Assembly (NCBI GenBank): GCA_947652115.1
Contig: OX393563.1
Span: forward strand, 26,198,294 to 26,262,293
Length of the DNA stretch: 64,000 bases
Direction of reading: 5' to 3'
Source of the DNA: Blastomussa wellsi
Taxonomy: Eukaryota > Cnidaria > Anthozoa > Scleractinia > Plerogyridae
The position numbers and the translations under genes are program-made. The stretch's first letter is position 1. Each line of letters opens with the position of its first letter. This document shows, one piece after another, positions 32,239 to 43,800 of the stretch. The notes under the pieces were generated by a model. It saw nothing but the letters and a program-made list of their open reading frames with translations. It was not told where the DNA came from and made no database searches.

Positions 32239-33329
32239 TACAACGTAAGTGCTTCTGCTTTTTAAATCACCGTCTTTCGGCATGAGTGTAAATTGTATAG
32301 ACTTTAAGTATTTACTCGTTGGAATTTGCACGGGATACAGCAGAAGAGAAGTCTAAGTCAATCGTGTTTTTCAAGTTTATGTATATCGTCAACGTTGAGC
32401 GGTCATTTCCATGCATCGACATATTTAAAGTGCTTCTAAAAAGTTATTTTGCATCATTGAATTCATTTTTTTTCTGTTAGCTGTTTGGCTTTTCCTTTCT
32501 ATCCTTGTGGATTTTAGGGATTTAAAACTTTTAAAATGATTTAGTCGCGTTGTTCTGTGGATTTTGAGGATGAGCTGAACATGTGTTTCATTCTTTCATC
32601 CGCTGTGATTGGTTTCTCGTCACTCGATGACTATGTTGAGAATAAGCAACTTGATCACGAAATCTAAATGTATTATTTATTTGACAAACGTTTTCTATAG
32701 TTCTTTCAATAGACCACACTTTCTAGGGATTTACCAGCGTTATAAAACCACTTTGTCTTTGAATGTTGGGAGAACATTCGAAAAGCTTGTAAATCACTCG
32801 ACTGACTGCTCGTGATTTACAAGCATTTCTCATGTTCTCCTGCGTGGTTCTATTACGCCAGTAAACCCCTGCAAAGTGTGCTTTTTAGTTTCTCTTAGGT
32901 CTCATCGCCACTTTTTTACAACAAAACACAAGTAATAAATTTAAGTTAACTAAAAAGAAAAAAAAAAACAGGAAATAGTTCACACAACCCGCAGTTAACA
33001 AAAGCTAATCGAGGCGCGAGGTGAAGTGGGAAAAATATAGAGAACAAAATTGGATGCCCTACACGGCATAATTATTTGCTAAAGCATCTAAGTTAATTAA
33101 ATATATGCATTGCATCTATATTGAAGAGCCTGAGTGATGTCATTGAACTAAAGTGTCGACTTCAACATAACCAAAGAGCATCGAAGAGAAATCCGCGAAT
33201 CTTATTGTTAAAAACGAATTTAGAAGCATCTCTGCAGCCAGAAGCTTTCGCTCCAGTTCTTGAAATTGAGCGTTTGAAAATTGCCAACTTTGCTTCTTGC
33301 TAATAATAATTACCATTAGTAGTATGCCT
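32239..33329. other. Downstream non-coding sequence with a MITE
   Basis: Apart from the inverted repeat at 32712-32886, nothing was recognised. This region probably includes the GPCR 3' UTR. Confidence 0.4.
32712..32886. mobile_element. Hairpin MITE downstream of the first GPCR
   Basis: CACACTTTCTAGGGATTTAC is inverted as GTAAACCCCTGCAAAGTGTG, with the inner arms CTTGTAAATCAC and GTGATTTACAAG. Arms are about 75 bp. Non-coding. Confidence 0.65.
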
Positions 33330-34000
33330 AGTATTATATCTGGGAATTTCATTTGAAAAGATTTCTTAGCGGCGACGGAGCAATTCCCGTCTAGACATCA
33401 TGTATCACATTCGCGACGGTGTCAAAATAGATCCTAATAGGTAAATAAGCCAACGATAAATCATCAGGAGAGTTTTGCGTGCAACAAAATGTCTTAACCT
33501 TGCTAAAATTCCAATAGTTTTGTTGCTATGATGTTTCCAACTTAGGTTACAATCGATGAGAATTCCAAGGAATTTAACAGTCTTTACGATCAAGAGAACA
33601 GTACCCATTAGCGTTGGAATCGTATATTTTGGTACAAATGGATGAAATATAACATAACTTGATTATTGGATATATTTGACCTTAACTCATGATTGACAGT
33701 AAGCCACTTAGAAACTTCGAGTAGTTCGGTGTTAATATTTTTTTAGCAATTGTAGCTTTTTGTGAGCAAATGGAAGAGTGGTATCATCGGCAAAAAAGAA
33801 TTGTAATTTTTTGGCGGAGGATTTATGAATATCATTGTTGTAGATCAAAAATAAAAGAGGGCCCAGAACAGATCCCTGAGACACTCCACAGAGATTTAGT
33901 TCCTTGAGGAAGAAATGCTCGCCTCTTGGTTTTTTTGACAGCGACACTGATTAAATTTCACCGATGAATGTAACTACAAAAGTCGTTATTGTGTATCACT
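33330..34000 (-). mobile_element. LINE reverse transcriptase fragment
   Basis: The minus strand encodes GVSQGSVLGPLLFLIYNNDI followed by the catalytic FADDTT (33947-33732). A second piece, 33608-33405, has VKFLGILIDCNLSWKHH (the conserved post-palm block) and a helical segment. Together these are the RT palm and thumb of a CR1/Jockey-type LINE. Frame breaks separate the pieces, and no endonuclease was seen upstream. Confidence 0.75.
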
Positions 34001-34650
34001 GCCTTGACTTTTTTACTTTCTAGTCCCCAAGCAAGGGCTAATACTAAATGATATACTATCAGAAACCCATATGAGTTGAATTGAACCCATTATTAGTTTC
34101 TGTTATTATAAATGCGTAATAATAGAAAAAAAGTACAATTTAGAAAAATAAGATAAGGCAAGGAGACCTCCAAGAAACCACCGGGCTTATAAGGGCGGCC
34201 ACCTCGGTCAACAATATATATTTTAAATTAGTCTGTGAAAGTGCGGCTTCAGTATCATTTCATTGAAATTCAAATATATATTGCTTAAAATACGACAGTG
34301 ATGTGATCGATAACAACTGGCTGATCTATTTTCATAACTATGTACTTTACTACTTGTTTGAACAAATTGTGAAACATCGGGGGAATTAATTTGTTATGAC
34401 AATAACCTGGAAAATATCTAAAGTCCCCAACTTAGCAAATAAGGGGTCAGTATAATTATGTGCTCAATAATGTGAGTTGGTAATAACTCGCCCAGCAAGC
34501 GTCTGTAAATAAAAAACTGAAATCCTATTTAAATTATTCACGTATGTAGACTACCATGTAGAATTATAATTAATGATATATTTAGACACGGAAATCTGCA
34601 GCATACATTTAATATAAAGTCTTTTTTATCTTCTTAAAGTTATTTGGTAA

Positions 34651-34868
34651 GGCCTGGTTCACACTGGCGACATAAGGCCGACATAACGATGAGGTCAAAA
34701 AATACCTTACACTTACGTTTTATGTGACCAGTGTGAACAACACAACACAAAGACATAGCAGGAACGTAAGGACATAAAGCTACATAAACATAACGACATA
34801 AGGAAAAGATTTATCTTTTCCTTGTGTCGTTACGTCCATGTCGTTATGTCGCCAGTGCGAACCACGCT
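34651..34868. mobile_element. Hairpin MITE with GACATAA motifs
   Basis: GCCTGGTTCACACTGGCGAC at the left is inverted as GTCGCCAGTGCGAACCACGC at the right. The interior has several copies of (T)GACATAACGACATAA. Non-coding; a + frame read through it is spurious. Confidence 0.65.
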
Positions 34869-34982
34869 TAACCAAATTGTGCGACGTAATGATAAGATAG
34901 CATTGAAATCCCAGAGACAACGGAAAAGCCTTCATTATACGCGGCAAAAAAAAGGGGATGGAAGTTTTTGGAAATCAAGAAA

Positions 34983-35103
34983 TAAGGGTGCGTTCCTTTG
35001 GGTGATCCGGATCAGAATCAGTGATCTGGATCATGGCGCATCAAAGGTGCCGCGAATCCTTGCTCAGAGTGGATTCGCCGGCGCCTTTGATGCATCATGG
35101 GAC
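34983..35103. repeat. Palindromic repeat with GATCCGGATCA head
   Basis: CATGGCGCATCAAAGGTGCC and GGCGCCTTTGATGCATCATG are near-perfect inverses around a 25-bp centre. A GGTGATCCGGATCAGAATCA head precedes them. Probably a MITE. Confidence 0.55.
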
Positions 35104-35475
35104 CTAAAGACTTCAACGCTCCGTCCCAAACCAGGACGTATCAACATAGCAAATAAGTTAAATCACGACGAGAACCGATATGAACGTAACGAAAAAAGAC
35201 AGTTTTGTAAACAGGATTTTCAGCCAAGGATAGCAAGAATGCTCTAAACCGATGCACTTTTTTGGAAGCTAGTTTTCAAAGTTGAATTACTGAAATGTTA
35301 TGTAAACGACTTCAAGCTAAAGAAGAGCTCAAAAGAAACACAGAACTGAAAGCCATAACGGATGGGACTTGGATTCAAAAGACTCCGAGTTATCGCTGGA
35401 CAATGTTTATGCCAAGACCTGTTACTATTAATTTTTGGTTGTTGAGAAAGGTTGTGAATTGTTTAATTCAAATCT

Positions 35476-35860
35476 TTGTTTTTTTATGAATTAGTTCCTC
35501 CATATTTATCGGATTTTGGCACTATTCACCCTTACAAGACAAGACAAAGGAACGACATTAATTTACTGAACCTTAAGGGAAAAACATATTTATTAATTAC
35601 ATTTTCAGGTGCTGTTAATAATTTACCAAATGGTATAAAAGAAGCCACGTCGCTTTCCATTTTTACGAACTTTCTTAGATCTCATTTTAGCCCCACTAGT
35701 GATTTCCTTTTTACTCACTTTTTTATAACATTGTACATAACTTTAAAGTAATTCTTATTTTTTCTTTTTAATTGTTCATCGAGTATGTCGTAATTTACAA
35801 AGGGCCTCTTTTGATGCCAGCCTATGACAGGGCTACCCTGCTTAAATTAAGTTGACTTAA
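35476..35860 (+). mobile_element. LINE 3' remnant (RT C-terminus and tail)
   Basis: The + frame 35476-35751 encodes PPYLSDFGTIHPYKTRQRND and FSGAVNNLPNGIKEATSLSI, the C-terminal block of CR1/Rex-like RTs (usually YxTRxx ... FSGAxxWNxLPxxIKxxxSLxxFK). After the stop, a hairpin-rich tail (about 35800-35860, CCAGCCTATGACAGGGCTACC) follows. Heavily 5'-truncated. Confidence 0.6.
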
Positions 35861-37294
35861 AATCCGATTAGCATTGTCGAGCTGATGGTTAAATAGAACT
35901 GACAATAGATTTTCGTTCAAACTTTGCCCATTTGTTGTTCATCGTAAGGGAATTTAAATTTTGTAATGAAAAAGAGGGGTTCCCATATTCGTTTAGGAGC
36001 AGGAGCACCTTGAAAATACCCCATAATTCGTTAAAATATCAGCTACAGAAATGTTTTCATTTGACTAGCTCATGCCACGTCTAATGGGAGAAGAAAAAAT
36101 AGGGAGAGAGCAAAACAACGGAATAAACTATAGATATACTGTATCGCCTTCAAGGAACAATTTAATATATGTTTCATTATGAAAGCACGCATTTCCAGTC
36201 GACCTTGATTCAACTTGTTACTAGTATGCAGTGATCTCGAGGCCACAATATCTGTTCAATAAGTTCACGTTTCCGTCGATTATTTATTTTTCTGCAATGG
36301 GAATTTGTTTATATTCCTGTTATAGGAAGAAAGTGATTGCTAGTCTTAGAAAAAGGGTAAAAAATATAAGTCACCATACTCGTTTACAAGAAATTAAAAC
36401 GACGATTTATCTCCTTCACGAGCAAAGCCGCAAATAAAACGCCACAGTTTTCTTTAGGTGCGCGCGCTGATGACGCAATAAATCGTGCGCAGTGAGGATG
36501 CGCAATGCAATACAGGGGAATGACCTTAATATAGTGAATAAAAAATAAATATTATACCTTTAATGAAAGATGGTAATTTTCTTTAAAAAATTACTCAAAC
36601 GTTACTCTAATTTGCATAAATAGAATTTGGAATGTAAATCAGAAATTGACAAATTCAGCAGCGATCGATAATGAAAGTAATTTATCGAAGCCGCGACGTT
36701 GGGCAGAGGTGACAAGAGAATACTTCCTATTCTCTTGAGATGAGGAATATTTGTAATCAGACAAATTACTTTTGGTCAATAAATTTAATAATAACGTCAA
36801 AATAAAATGCAATTGCCAACACATTGATTATAAAGTTATGGCTTCGATGCGAGTTTGTCCCCTGCAAAGACTTCCCGTTATAAATGATATATTAATTACA
36901 ATACATAAAAAAGAACAGTCACCTTTTAAACAGAAAGTGCGCATCTCGAAGCACAGTTAAAGTGGGATACAAGTTCCTTTTTTTGAAAAGGGAAATCTGA
37001 CAACTTGTTAGCTCCTTTGTCCCCTTCTAATTGTTTACTCACAACGTTGAACGGAGCAATTATAGAAAAAGATTAAACTTGGATCGAGAAAGAACACCTG
37101 TTTGCCCACCTCCAACAAAGAGAAATAGGCTTTTGTAAAGCAGGAAAATTAATATTCTCAATGAAAAGATTCCCAGCGCCCTATGGATAGAAGTTACAGG
37201 AATTTAAAAGAGCGAGCAACCACGAAGTTTATGTCAAAGATTGATTGCTGCCTCGACTCCCACTTTTCTTGCTTTGTTTTGATCCAAATTGAAC
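35861..37294. other. Non-coding region upstream of the GPCR pair
   Basis: A 68-codon frame at 36231-36437 has one hydrophobic stretch (FPSIIYFSAMGICLYSCYRK) but no identifiable family. A segment from about 36845 on (GTCCCCTGCAAAGACTTCCC) is repeated at about 38348, which shows that the upstream flank was duplicated together with the receptor. Confidence 0.4.
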
Positions 37295-38151
37295 ATGAAT
37301 CTGAACTCAATACTCACTATCGCAAATGCAGCTATAAACGTCCCACTTTGCATCATAACCATTCTTGGAAATACTCTGGTTCTTGTCTCAATTGCACGAA
37401 CTCCATCACTGATCTCACCGACAAATATTCTATTGTTTGACCTCGCCATCACCGACTTGTGTGTTGGTCTGATTGCTCAACCACTGTTTATCGCTTTGAA
37501 GTTTGTACAGGTCACAAATCCAGGACAAATCTTTGGAATGTTCACGAATATCCAATCCTTCCTCGGAAGCGTTCTCTGTGCCGTCTCCTTTACTAACGTA
37601 ACACTACTTAGCGTTGATAGATTTTTAGCGCTTTATCTGCACCTAAGATACAAAGAATTAGTTACTGCCAAACGAACAGTAAATCCTCCTTGCAATCATT
37701 TGGCTGGGGATCGTAACCCTCACCGCCCTTCGAGTCGGACCGACTAAATCAAGTTCCCGTTACACTCTTGTCGCAATGGCTGGTGTTCTTATTATCGCTA
37801 ATGCAATTCTTTATTACAGAATTTATGGCATAGTCCGGGGTCACCAAATGCAGATTCACAGTCAGCTACAAGTACAGTCCAACAACAGATCCACAAACAT
37901 CAGCCACTTGAAAAAAATCATTTATTAACATGTTTTATGTGTATCTCATTTTTACAATTTGTTATCTTCCCTACATTGTAATTTGTGCGTTTTTGTCGCA
38001 CATTTCTTTGACGATCTTTGAGATTTCTTGGACTTTAACTTTCGTTAATTCCTTATTAAATCCGTTGCTGTTTGCCTGGAGGATTCAAGGAATTCGCGAA
38101 GCCATAATCAATACAGCGAAAAAAGGAAAACAGGTGTTGTTTTGCCGATAG
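37295..38151 (+). pseudogene. Class A GPCR, two one-base frameshifts
   Basis: ATG 37295 starts MNLNSILTIANAAINVPLCI (TM1). Then come TM2 (LLFDLAITDLCVGLIAQPLF) and TM3 ending SVDRFLALYLHLRY, with a better DRY match than the first receptor. The frame is lost at about 37680, where one extra A sits after AACAGTA relative to the paralogue at 39055. TM4-TM5 continue in the next frame (IIWLGIVTLTALRVG; VLIIANAILYYRIYGIVRGH). A second extra base in the A7 run near 37912 shifts it again, and TM6-TM7 follow (FYVYLIFTICYLPYIVICAF; FVNSLLNPLLFAWRIQGIRE, NPxxF). The stop is at 38149. Both breaks lie next to A runs, so sequencing error is possible. Close relative of the receptor at 31236; ligand unknown. 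Confidence 0.75.
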
Positions 38152-39383
38152 CAACTGCCTGAAAACATGACCCTGGTGGTCCAATGGCAAGTGCAGATTG
38201 TCAAGGCAACGGCCCTTGAAGCAATACGTGTGGGCTGACGCGTATCCTAGAAAGTCGCGGATGGTCAAATGATCGCCATGGGACAGCGTAAAAAGTTGAT
38301 ATCTCAAAGGGAAAGAGTCACCATCAATTATGCCACCTTTGGTTAACGTTGTCCCCTGCAAAGATTTCCCGCTGTGGATGATATATTTGTAATGCATGTT
38401 TTATTTTAGGACAGGGTCGTTTCTCATAATAGAAAATAAGTATTTTAAAATGCAAACAAAGTTGGGTAAAAATTGTTAATTAATTCGTTTTGTCCCTTTT
38501 AGTTTAGTTGCGAAATTGAACACAGCAATTATTACAGACAAATAGGCTTTTTTAAAGCAGCAAAATTAATCTTTGCAAAGAGAAGGAGCGCTTCATAAAA
38601 GTTATACAAAAAAGAGCGAACAACCACGAATTTCTGGATTTGACTCAGTCACCTTTTTTCGTGTTTTGTCTTGATCCAAATCGAACATGGATTTGAATTC
38701 GACACCAGCGCTATTTAAACGTTCCACTTTGTATCATAACCATTCTTTCACCATAACCATTTTTGGAAATACTTTGGCTCTTGTCTCAATTGGACGAACT
38801 TCAATACATTACTGATCTCACCATCAAATTTTGATTTATCATTCTCTTGTTTGGCCTCATCACTGACTTGTGTGTTTGACTGATTGCAGAACCACTCTAT
38901 CGCTTTGAAATTGGTAAAGTTCATAAATACAGGAATAAGCGTTAGAATATTAAAAGGTATTCATGCATGCCTTCACTGCAAGCGTTCTGTGCGTCGTCTC
39001 GCTACTCAGCGCTGACACACCTGAGAAACAAGGAACTTATCACGGTCAAATGGACAGTAATTCTCCTTTTAATTATTTGGCTGGGGATCGCAACTTTAAT
39101 AGCTATTATTATCAATATACGCGGACAAACTGAAATTCGGCCTCGTCAAAACACACGGCGTACGCGCGTGCGGGCCGCAAACGGCCCTGAAGCTGATTGG
39201 TTCACGCGATGAATTTATACCAATCAGATTACGTTCACACCGTTTGAAGTGGGAAACAATCGAGGTGCGTACGAGGGAATAGCAAGCTTTAGACTTTAAG
39301 ATAGGCTAGAAGCAAAAGCCAATCCAGAAGAAACAAAGAAAGCAAGTTCTTGTCGTCTTTGCAAAAAGCGAAACATCGTTCGC

Positions 39384-39461
39384 TTGATTCCTACGGGCAA
39401 GCAAAAGTCGGCTGAAGTACTGCAGGAATTTTGCACCGAAGATCAACTGGAAATTGTAAGT
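39384..39461 (+). other. Possible exon-like frame inside the insertion
   Basis: A + frame from about 39340 reads SSCRLCKKRNIVRLIPTGKQ then EVLQEFCTEDQLEI and ends at GTAAG, a plausible donor. CxxC spacing hints at a zinc-binding head. It lies in the DNA that splits the third GPCR, so it probably belongs to a transposon. Unidentified. Confidence 0.25.
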
Positions 39462-39739
39462 TCGTTAAATATTATGATTATCTATGAGTTCTTAATTGGC
39501 GATTATTTTCAGAGACATTGTAGCTATATCGGCAAAGTTCTGCACCTGTTCAGAGCATATCAGTTCGGCTTTTACAGTTATAACATTTTCAGCGTGAAGT
39601 AAGTTCTTACTTGTATTCTTGTAAACGTTATTAAATGTGTTAGTCATCAAGATGTTATTTGGCCTTGTATATTTAGTGATAATAATGACAATAACATGAC
39701 TTTCCTCGAGAATATTGTTTATTTGCACCCTTGTAGTGA

Positions 39740-40208
39740 TAGAGATAGAGTTGTTTATTCAGACCCACTTGCAGCTAAGAGCTGGATAACAGGATCGTGC
39801 GCATATTACACATAATAAACATTTATCTTATGACAAAAAATCTGAGTATTTCACAGTTACAAATTCTGACAGTCATTTTGTGTTACACATTTTGTTATTA
39901 TAGTTCCGACAGCTTCGTAACGAGTACGAGTGAGCGGTAGTTACCCTTCTATTCATGGCAAGGCCGTAAACAGGATTGGACGGCTTTAAATTACACATAA
40001 ATGATTCGCAAGCAGCAGCCCTACGGTCTTCTAAAGACGACAGGCCACTTAGTATCAATGCCTCGTCATAATGTAAATTCGGAAGAATTATCCTAACAGC
40101 GCGCTTTTGAATTCCCTCCAAAGCATCAGACAGATAGTCATTTGCGACCCTCTCGTTTCGCGCTCGGACCGACACTACGCGGGCGCAAATAAACAATAAT
40201 CCCTCCAA
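39740..40208 (-). mobile_element. LINE RT C-terminal fragment in the GPCR insertion
   Basis: The minus strand encodes LEGIQKRAVRIILPNLHYDE followed by ALILSGLSSLEDRRAAACES and NPVYGL, the conserved C-terminal block of CR1/L2-type LINE ORF2 proteins (IQKRAxxII ... LxxLxxRR). After the stop, the 3' tail extends to about 39740. 5'-truncated. Confidence 0.7.
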
Positions 40209-40576
40209 AAGTCATGTTAATCCCTTATTGGATTGAAACTGTGTAAATCAATTTCCCGCACCACCCTTGTCCCAGCAGCTAGTGTTATCATTATCGCCAA
40301 TGCGAGACTTAATTGCGGAATTCATTGTGCAGTTCGGCGTCATCAAATGCAAATACACAGTCAGCTTCAAGTTCAGTCCAACCACGGATCCACAAACATC
40401 ATCTCTTGAAAAAAAAAATCATTTATTAACATGTTTTATGTGATATTTTGCTGCGGAGCGAGCGGAGCAAGTGGAGCAGCAATTCGTAATCATAATAAAA
40501 AGGTGCAAAAAATCGAGATTTTGCCGTGGTTTGTAGCCTCGCTTTCAGCGGACCAGAATGCACAGCTGTGGAAGAT

Positions 40577-40690
40577 AATATAATTTGGTTTTATCAACTG
40601 GTTTGATAATGTCAATTGGCCACCGTAAAGAGATTCAAAAGCTGACGTTTCGAGCATTAGCCCTTCCTCGGAGCGAATCAAGGAATTGTG
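40577..40690 (-). repeat. Penelope terminal repeat
   Basis: Bases 40577-40632 match the 56-bp arm at 752-807 with a single mismatch (GGTTTG for GGGTTG), followed by the CTGACGTTTCGAGCATTAGC spacer sequence. It directly follows the GIY-YIG ORF stop on the minus strand, so it marks the element's 3' end. Confidence 0.8.
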
Positions 40691-40728
40691 CGTCGTGTGT
40701 TTTTTATATACAGAAAGATGAAGCTTCG

Positions 40729-41055
40729 CTATTGGCTGGTGCCTGGTAACGTGAATGAAAAGTTGAATGAAAAGCGTTCGTTGATACCGTGAGGATTAAG
40801 AGTGCCGATTTGAAAAATAAATTTTTGTTCTAGAGTTTTACGGCTTTCCGTGTTTCCTTGGTGAAGGGAAAGGCCGAAGACTGCCATATGTTTCTTAGAA
40901 TGATTTGGGAGATTGAAGTGTCTCGCGATCGGTCTCGATGCATTTTTGTCGTCTTTCACTACGTCCCGAAGGTGTTCTCGGAATCGGTCGCCAAGTCGTC
41001 TCCCTGTTTCGCCGATGTATAACTTTTTGCAAAGAGTGCAAGTTATACAGTACAT
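40729..41055 (-). CDS. GIY-YIG endonuclease domain of the Penelope-like element
   Basis: The C-terminal domain of a Penelope-like polyprotein; it nicks target DNA for retrotransposition. The frame reads MYCITCTLCKKLYIGETGRR (the GIY-YIG equivalent is YCIxCxxCKKxYIGETGRR), then FREHLRD, a conserved H-N patch (ARHFNLPNHSKKH), and LEQKFIFQIGTL with the catalytic-glutamate helix, ending RFSFN and a stop. The Cys pair CITCTLC just ahead of the YIG block is typical of Penelope endonucleases. This 108-codon stretch is unbroken; the joining region to the RT (about 41055-41240) contains TGT/TGC-rich sequence (a CxRxRCKTCPF-type knuckle on the minus strand). Confidence 0.8.
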   Translation of the reverse strand: MYCITCTLCKKLYIGETGRRLGDRFREHLRDVVKDDKNASRPIARHFNLPNHSKKHMAVFGLSLHQGNTESRKTLEQKFIFQIGTLNPHGINERFSFNFSFTLPGTSQ

Positions 41056-41239
41056 GGCATTGGCTGAGGTACAGGTGAAATGATCAGTGATTTTGATAGA
41101 TCGCTTGGGTCCCGATATTTTGTCAACGTTGTGAATGAAAGGGCATGTTTTGCATCGTGCGCGAGCGCATTTAAAAGTTCCGGGTTGATCACTAGTTTGG
41201 AATGCACTTCTGACTAAAAAGTTACTTATGTTTTTGTCG

Positions 41240-42078
41240 CGTCTAAATGGAATTATGGAGGTTGCGAAAAGATTCTACAAGCGTCGGGATCATTTTGAAG
41301 AAATTTAAAGTTTTTGAGAATGATGGATTTAACTGCGTGGTTGTGAGGGTGAAATGTGAGGGTGAATGGGATTCTATCGTTGTTTTCTCTCTGTGACGTT
41401 TGTAGTGCTGACTGTCGATCAATTTGTTGGGCGCGATGATGGCCCGCTTGAACAACAGAAGCAGGATAGCCGCGTTTGTCGAAGAAATTGCACATTTCCT
41501 CTGATTTTAAGGAAAAATCAGAGTCGTCACTACAAAGACGGCGAAGTCTAAGAAACTGAGAATAAGAAATGGAATTCTTGACATATGATGGATGTGAAGA
41601 TGAATACAACAAATAACTATGAGAATCTGTGGGTTTGTAGTGCACACTGGTGCATAAACCGTTGCCTTCGATAGAAACTTTGATATCCAGGAATGCCAAG
41701 GAAGTATCGGAAATTTCCCAGGTATATTTAAGGGCAGGTGTTTGAGGGCTAGAAGACCTTCGCCATTTGGGATGACGGTGTTAATAGATGTAATATCCAT
41801 CTATTAAAATAAGTTTGTGAAAATAAGTTTGTCTTCGCCCAGGAAATTGAAATCGCGAAAATTTGAAGTGCGTGTTGACTGTCTTTAACGTATGACGGTA
41901 AAGATCTGACAATAGGTGCCATAATTTTGTCTAAATAGCTGGAAATAAGTTCGGTAGGGCAACTACAGGCAGAGACGATAGGTCGACCTGGGTTGTTAGG
42001 TTTGTGAATTTTAGGTGAAAAGTAAATAAACGAGGTTCTGGGAGTGGTAATGATGAGATTGGTAGCAGTAGCCGGCAA
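41240..42078 (-). pseudogene. Penelope RT with internal deletion
   Basis: The 5' piece (42078-41870) encodes LPATATNLIITTPRTSFIYF then PKIHKPNNPGRPIVSACSCP, the Penelope fingers block, and SSYLDKIMAPIVRSLPSYVK. After a frame change near 41860-41800 a short MDITSINTVIPNGEGLLALK (motif A) follows. The next matching sequence, from about 41720, already lies past the catalytic YxDD: DTSLAFLDIKVSIEGNGLCT and VHYKPTDSHSYLLYSSSHPS, then the thumb (FLRLRRLCSDDSDF). The catalytic YxDD and motif B' are therefore deleted. The remaining frame is long (148 codons, 41699-41253). Confidence 0.8.
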
Positions 42079-43587
42079 TTCTTGTTTGACTATAAGGTCG
42101 TTTTAGTGAAGGGCCTCGCTTTCAGTGGACCAGAATGCTCTGCGCATTTGTAGGGCCTCGATATGAAACAAACAACAAAGAAGATTTACGCTGTGATCTT
42201 CTTTTTCGAGTCACAGCTTTCCGATAGTACTGTCGTCTGTTATTAAGCTGACTTTGGCTGTTGGCATCTGTTATGACTAATTGGATCTCTGGCAGACCAA
42301 TGTGGCGGACGGGCACGTCTTACAAGAAAGAAAAAACGTTACTAATATTCTATTTGTGTACAGGGTTTACGTATCCTCACAAAAATTTGAAAGAAGTTTG
42401 ATAGCTTTGTCGTTTACTTCTGCAGTTGCCATGTGCTTCTTGCCGAATTTTGCACCTCGGCGACTTTGACAAGCCTTTCATGTGTTCGCACTCATGCACG
42501 TATTCGCACAACATTCGATAATTTTTAAAATTTCCCTCGGTGGTTTGTCGTTTTCATCTGAGCAGCTAATTTTTAACATTTTCTTCGGGTGTTTGTGTTT
42601 CTTGCTTAATGATTTGTGCATTGGTTTATTCACACCTTGATGACTTCGACATGCTTTCGTGTATCAGGTAATAAACAACGACCACTATAGACTGCTAGGA
42701 GTCCCTATTTTGCTCCAAAATCCGTAACGGAAGCGAAAAATTGCGAGTGCTATTTTCGAGGGGCGAGTGGCAAATGGGCGAGCCGCGAGTTTTGGACCGC
42801 AATGTCTTCATACAGCATTTCTGATGCTCTTTGACAGCTCACATCGATGTCACCTTGACACTGACGCCCACTTTCGAACATGATTGACCGGTCTCAGAAG
42901 CGGCAAACAAAGCTTGGAATTAGGAAAAAAATTTTATCGCGCGCGCAAATTTTTGCTTTCGTTACGGATTTTTGAGCAAAATTAGAGACTGCTCGCAGTC
43001 TAAGCTTGGAATATGCGAATGCGATGAGCGGTTCCACTCCAAAGAAGCCCGTTTCGAACAGGGCGAAGAAAAATATTGTGATCAGTCTTCCGTGTCGCAT
43101 TTTTTTCGTTCGTGTAACTGTTCGTTCAAGCACAGGCAGCCCAAGCTCACGTTGTGATCAAGGATCATATTGCATAAAAGCTGTCATGGCAAAAATATAA
43201 GAGTTTGTATGGGAATATTTTACAACACCTTTTAGCAAACCGAAATACTGCAAATCTTAAATAAAATTGCCTTACCTTACTTTCACTGTGTTTTTATTCT
43301 TGTCTGAACGCTTATTTTGTCGATTCTTGGCCATTTAGGCGAGTTATCGCTTTCTGGGTTCCCCACTACAAAGAAAAGAACAAGGCTGCACACTGCAGTT
43401 CGGAACGCCCGACGAGCCAAGCGAAAAATCCCAGCTTAAAATGGTCAAACGGCCTCAAATCCATCGCGAATTCCAAGAAGAGATGTTCTAGTTTCATTTT
43501 AACTCAACAACAACTCAGTCCAGGCTCTGTCATCGATGCCAAGCGGCCGTTTGCTATCAAAAATTCAAAGTAAAAAGATCTCCATTG

Positions 43588-43800
43588 TGCCTGTACACGC
43601 TCGTCACGACACACGACCGTTAAAAAACTCCTTGGTAACCCCGCCTCATTAACAAACTATACCTCACCGGAGTACCACACCGTCAATTGCTCTCAACAAG
43701 TTTTATGTTACTGCCCTGGTCCCCTCAGGACGATTATCCAGGCGGGGTTACCAAGGAGATTTTTAACAGTCGTGTGTCGTGACGAGCGTGTACAGGCACA
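43588..43800. repeat. 60-bp inverted repeat abutting the gap
   Basis: TGTGCCTGTACACGCTCGTC (starting 43588) through GGTTACC... is inverted at 43741-43800 and ends exactly at the first N. The matched arms are about 60 bp and nearly perfect, with a ~90-bp centre. Confidence 0.8.

Larger units (their letters stand above)
38687..40442 (+). pseudogene. Tandem GPCR copy, degenerate and interrupted
   Basis: A duplicate of the 37295-38151 receptor together with its 5' flank. ATG 38687 opens MDLNSTPALFKRSTLYHNHS and stops in what was TM1. Recognisable remnants include GRTSIH, the TM2 region near 38840-38900, and an intact TM4 block (TVILLLIIWLGIATLIAIII, about 39052-39115). About 1.1 kb of unrelated DNA (about 39125-40225) then intervenes. 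The TM5-loop-TM6 portion resumes at about 40230-40442 (ATTATCGCCAATGC, CAAATGCAAATACACAGTCA, and the A-rich run before TTTATTAACATG). Most of TM3 is deleted. Clearly dead. Confidence 0.75.
40562..42112 (-). mobile_element. Penelope-like element, RT core deleted, GIY-YIG retained
   Basis: A 1.55-kb element. Its coding order on the minus strand is an RT N-terminal part (from about 42078), an RT C-terminal part (to about 41240), a GIY-YIG endonuclease (41055-40729) and then the terminal repeat (40690-40577) shared with 752-913 and 49061-49116. The 26-bp segments 40536-40561 and 42113-42138 are 25/26 identical in the same orientation, consistent with a target-site duplication that brackets the whole copy. 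The 5' part is truncated. Confidence 0.8.

Noticed and set aside
34822..35247. A 141-codon + strand frame
   Set aside because: It runs through a hairpin MITE (34651-34868) and a palindromic repeat (34983-35103); no domain or coding pattern.
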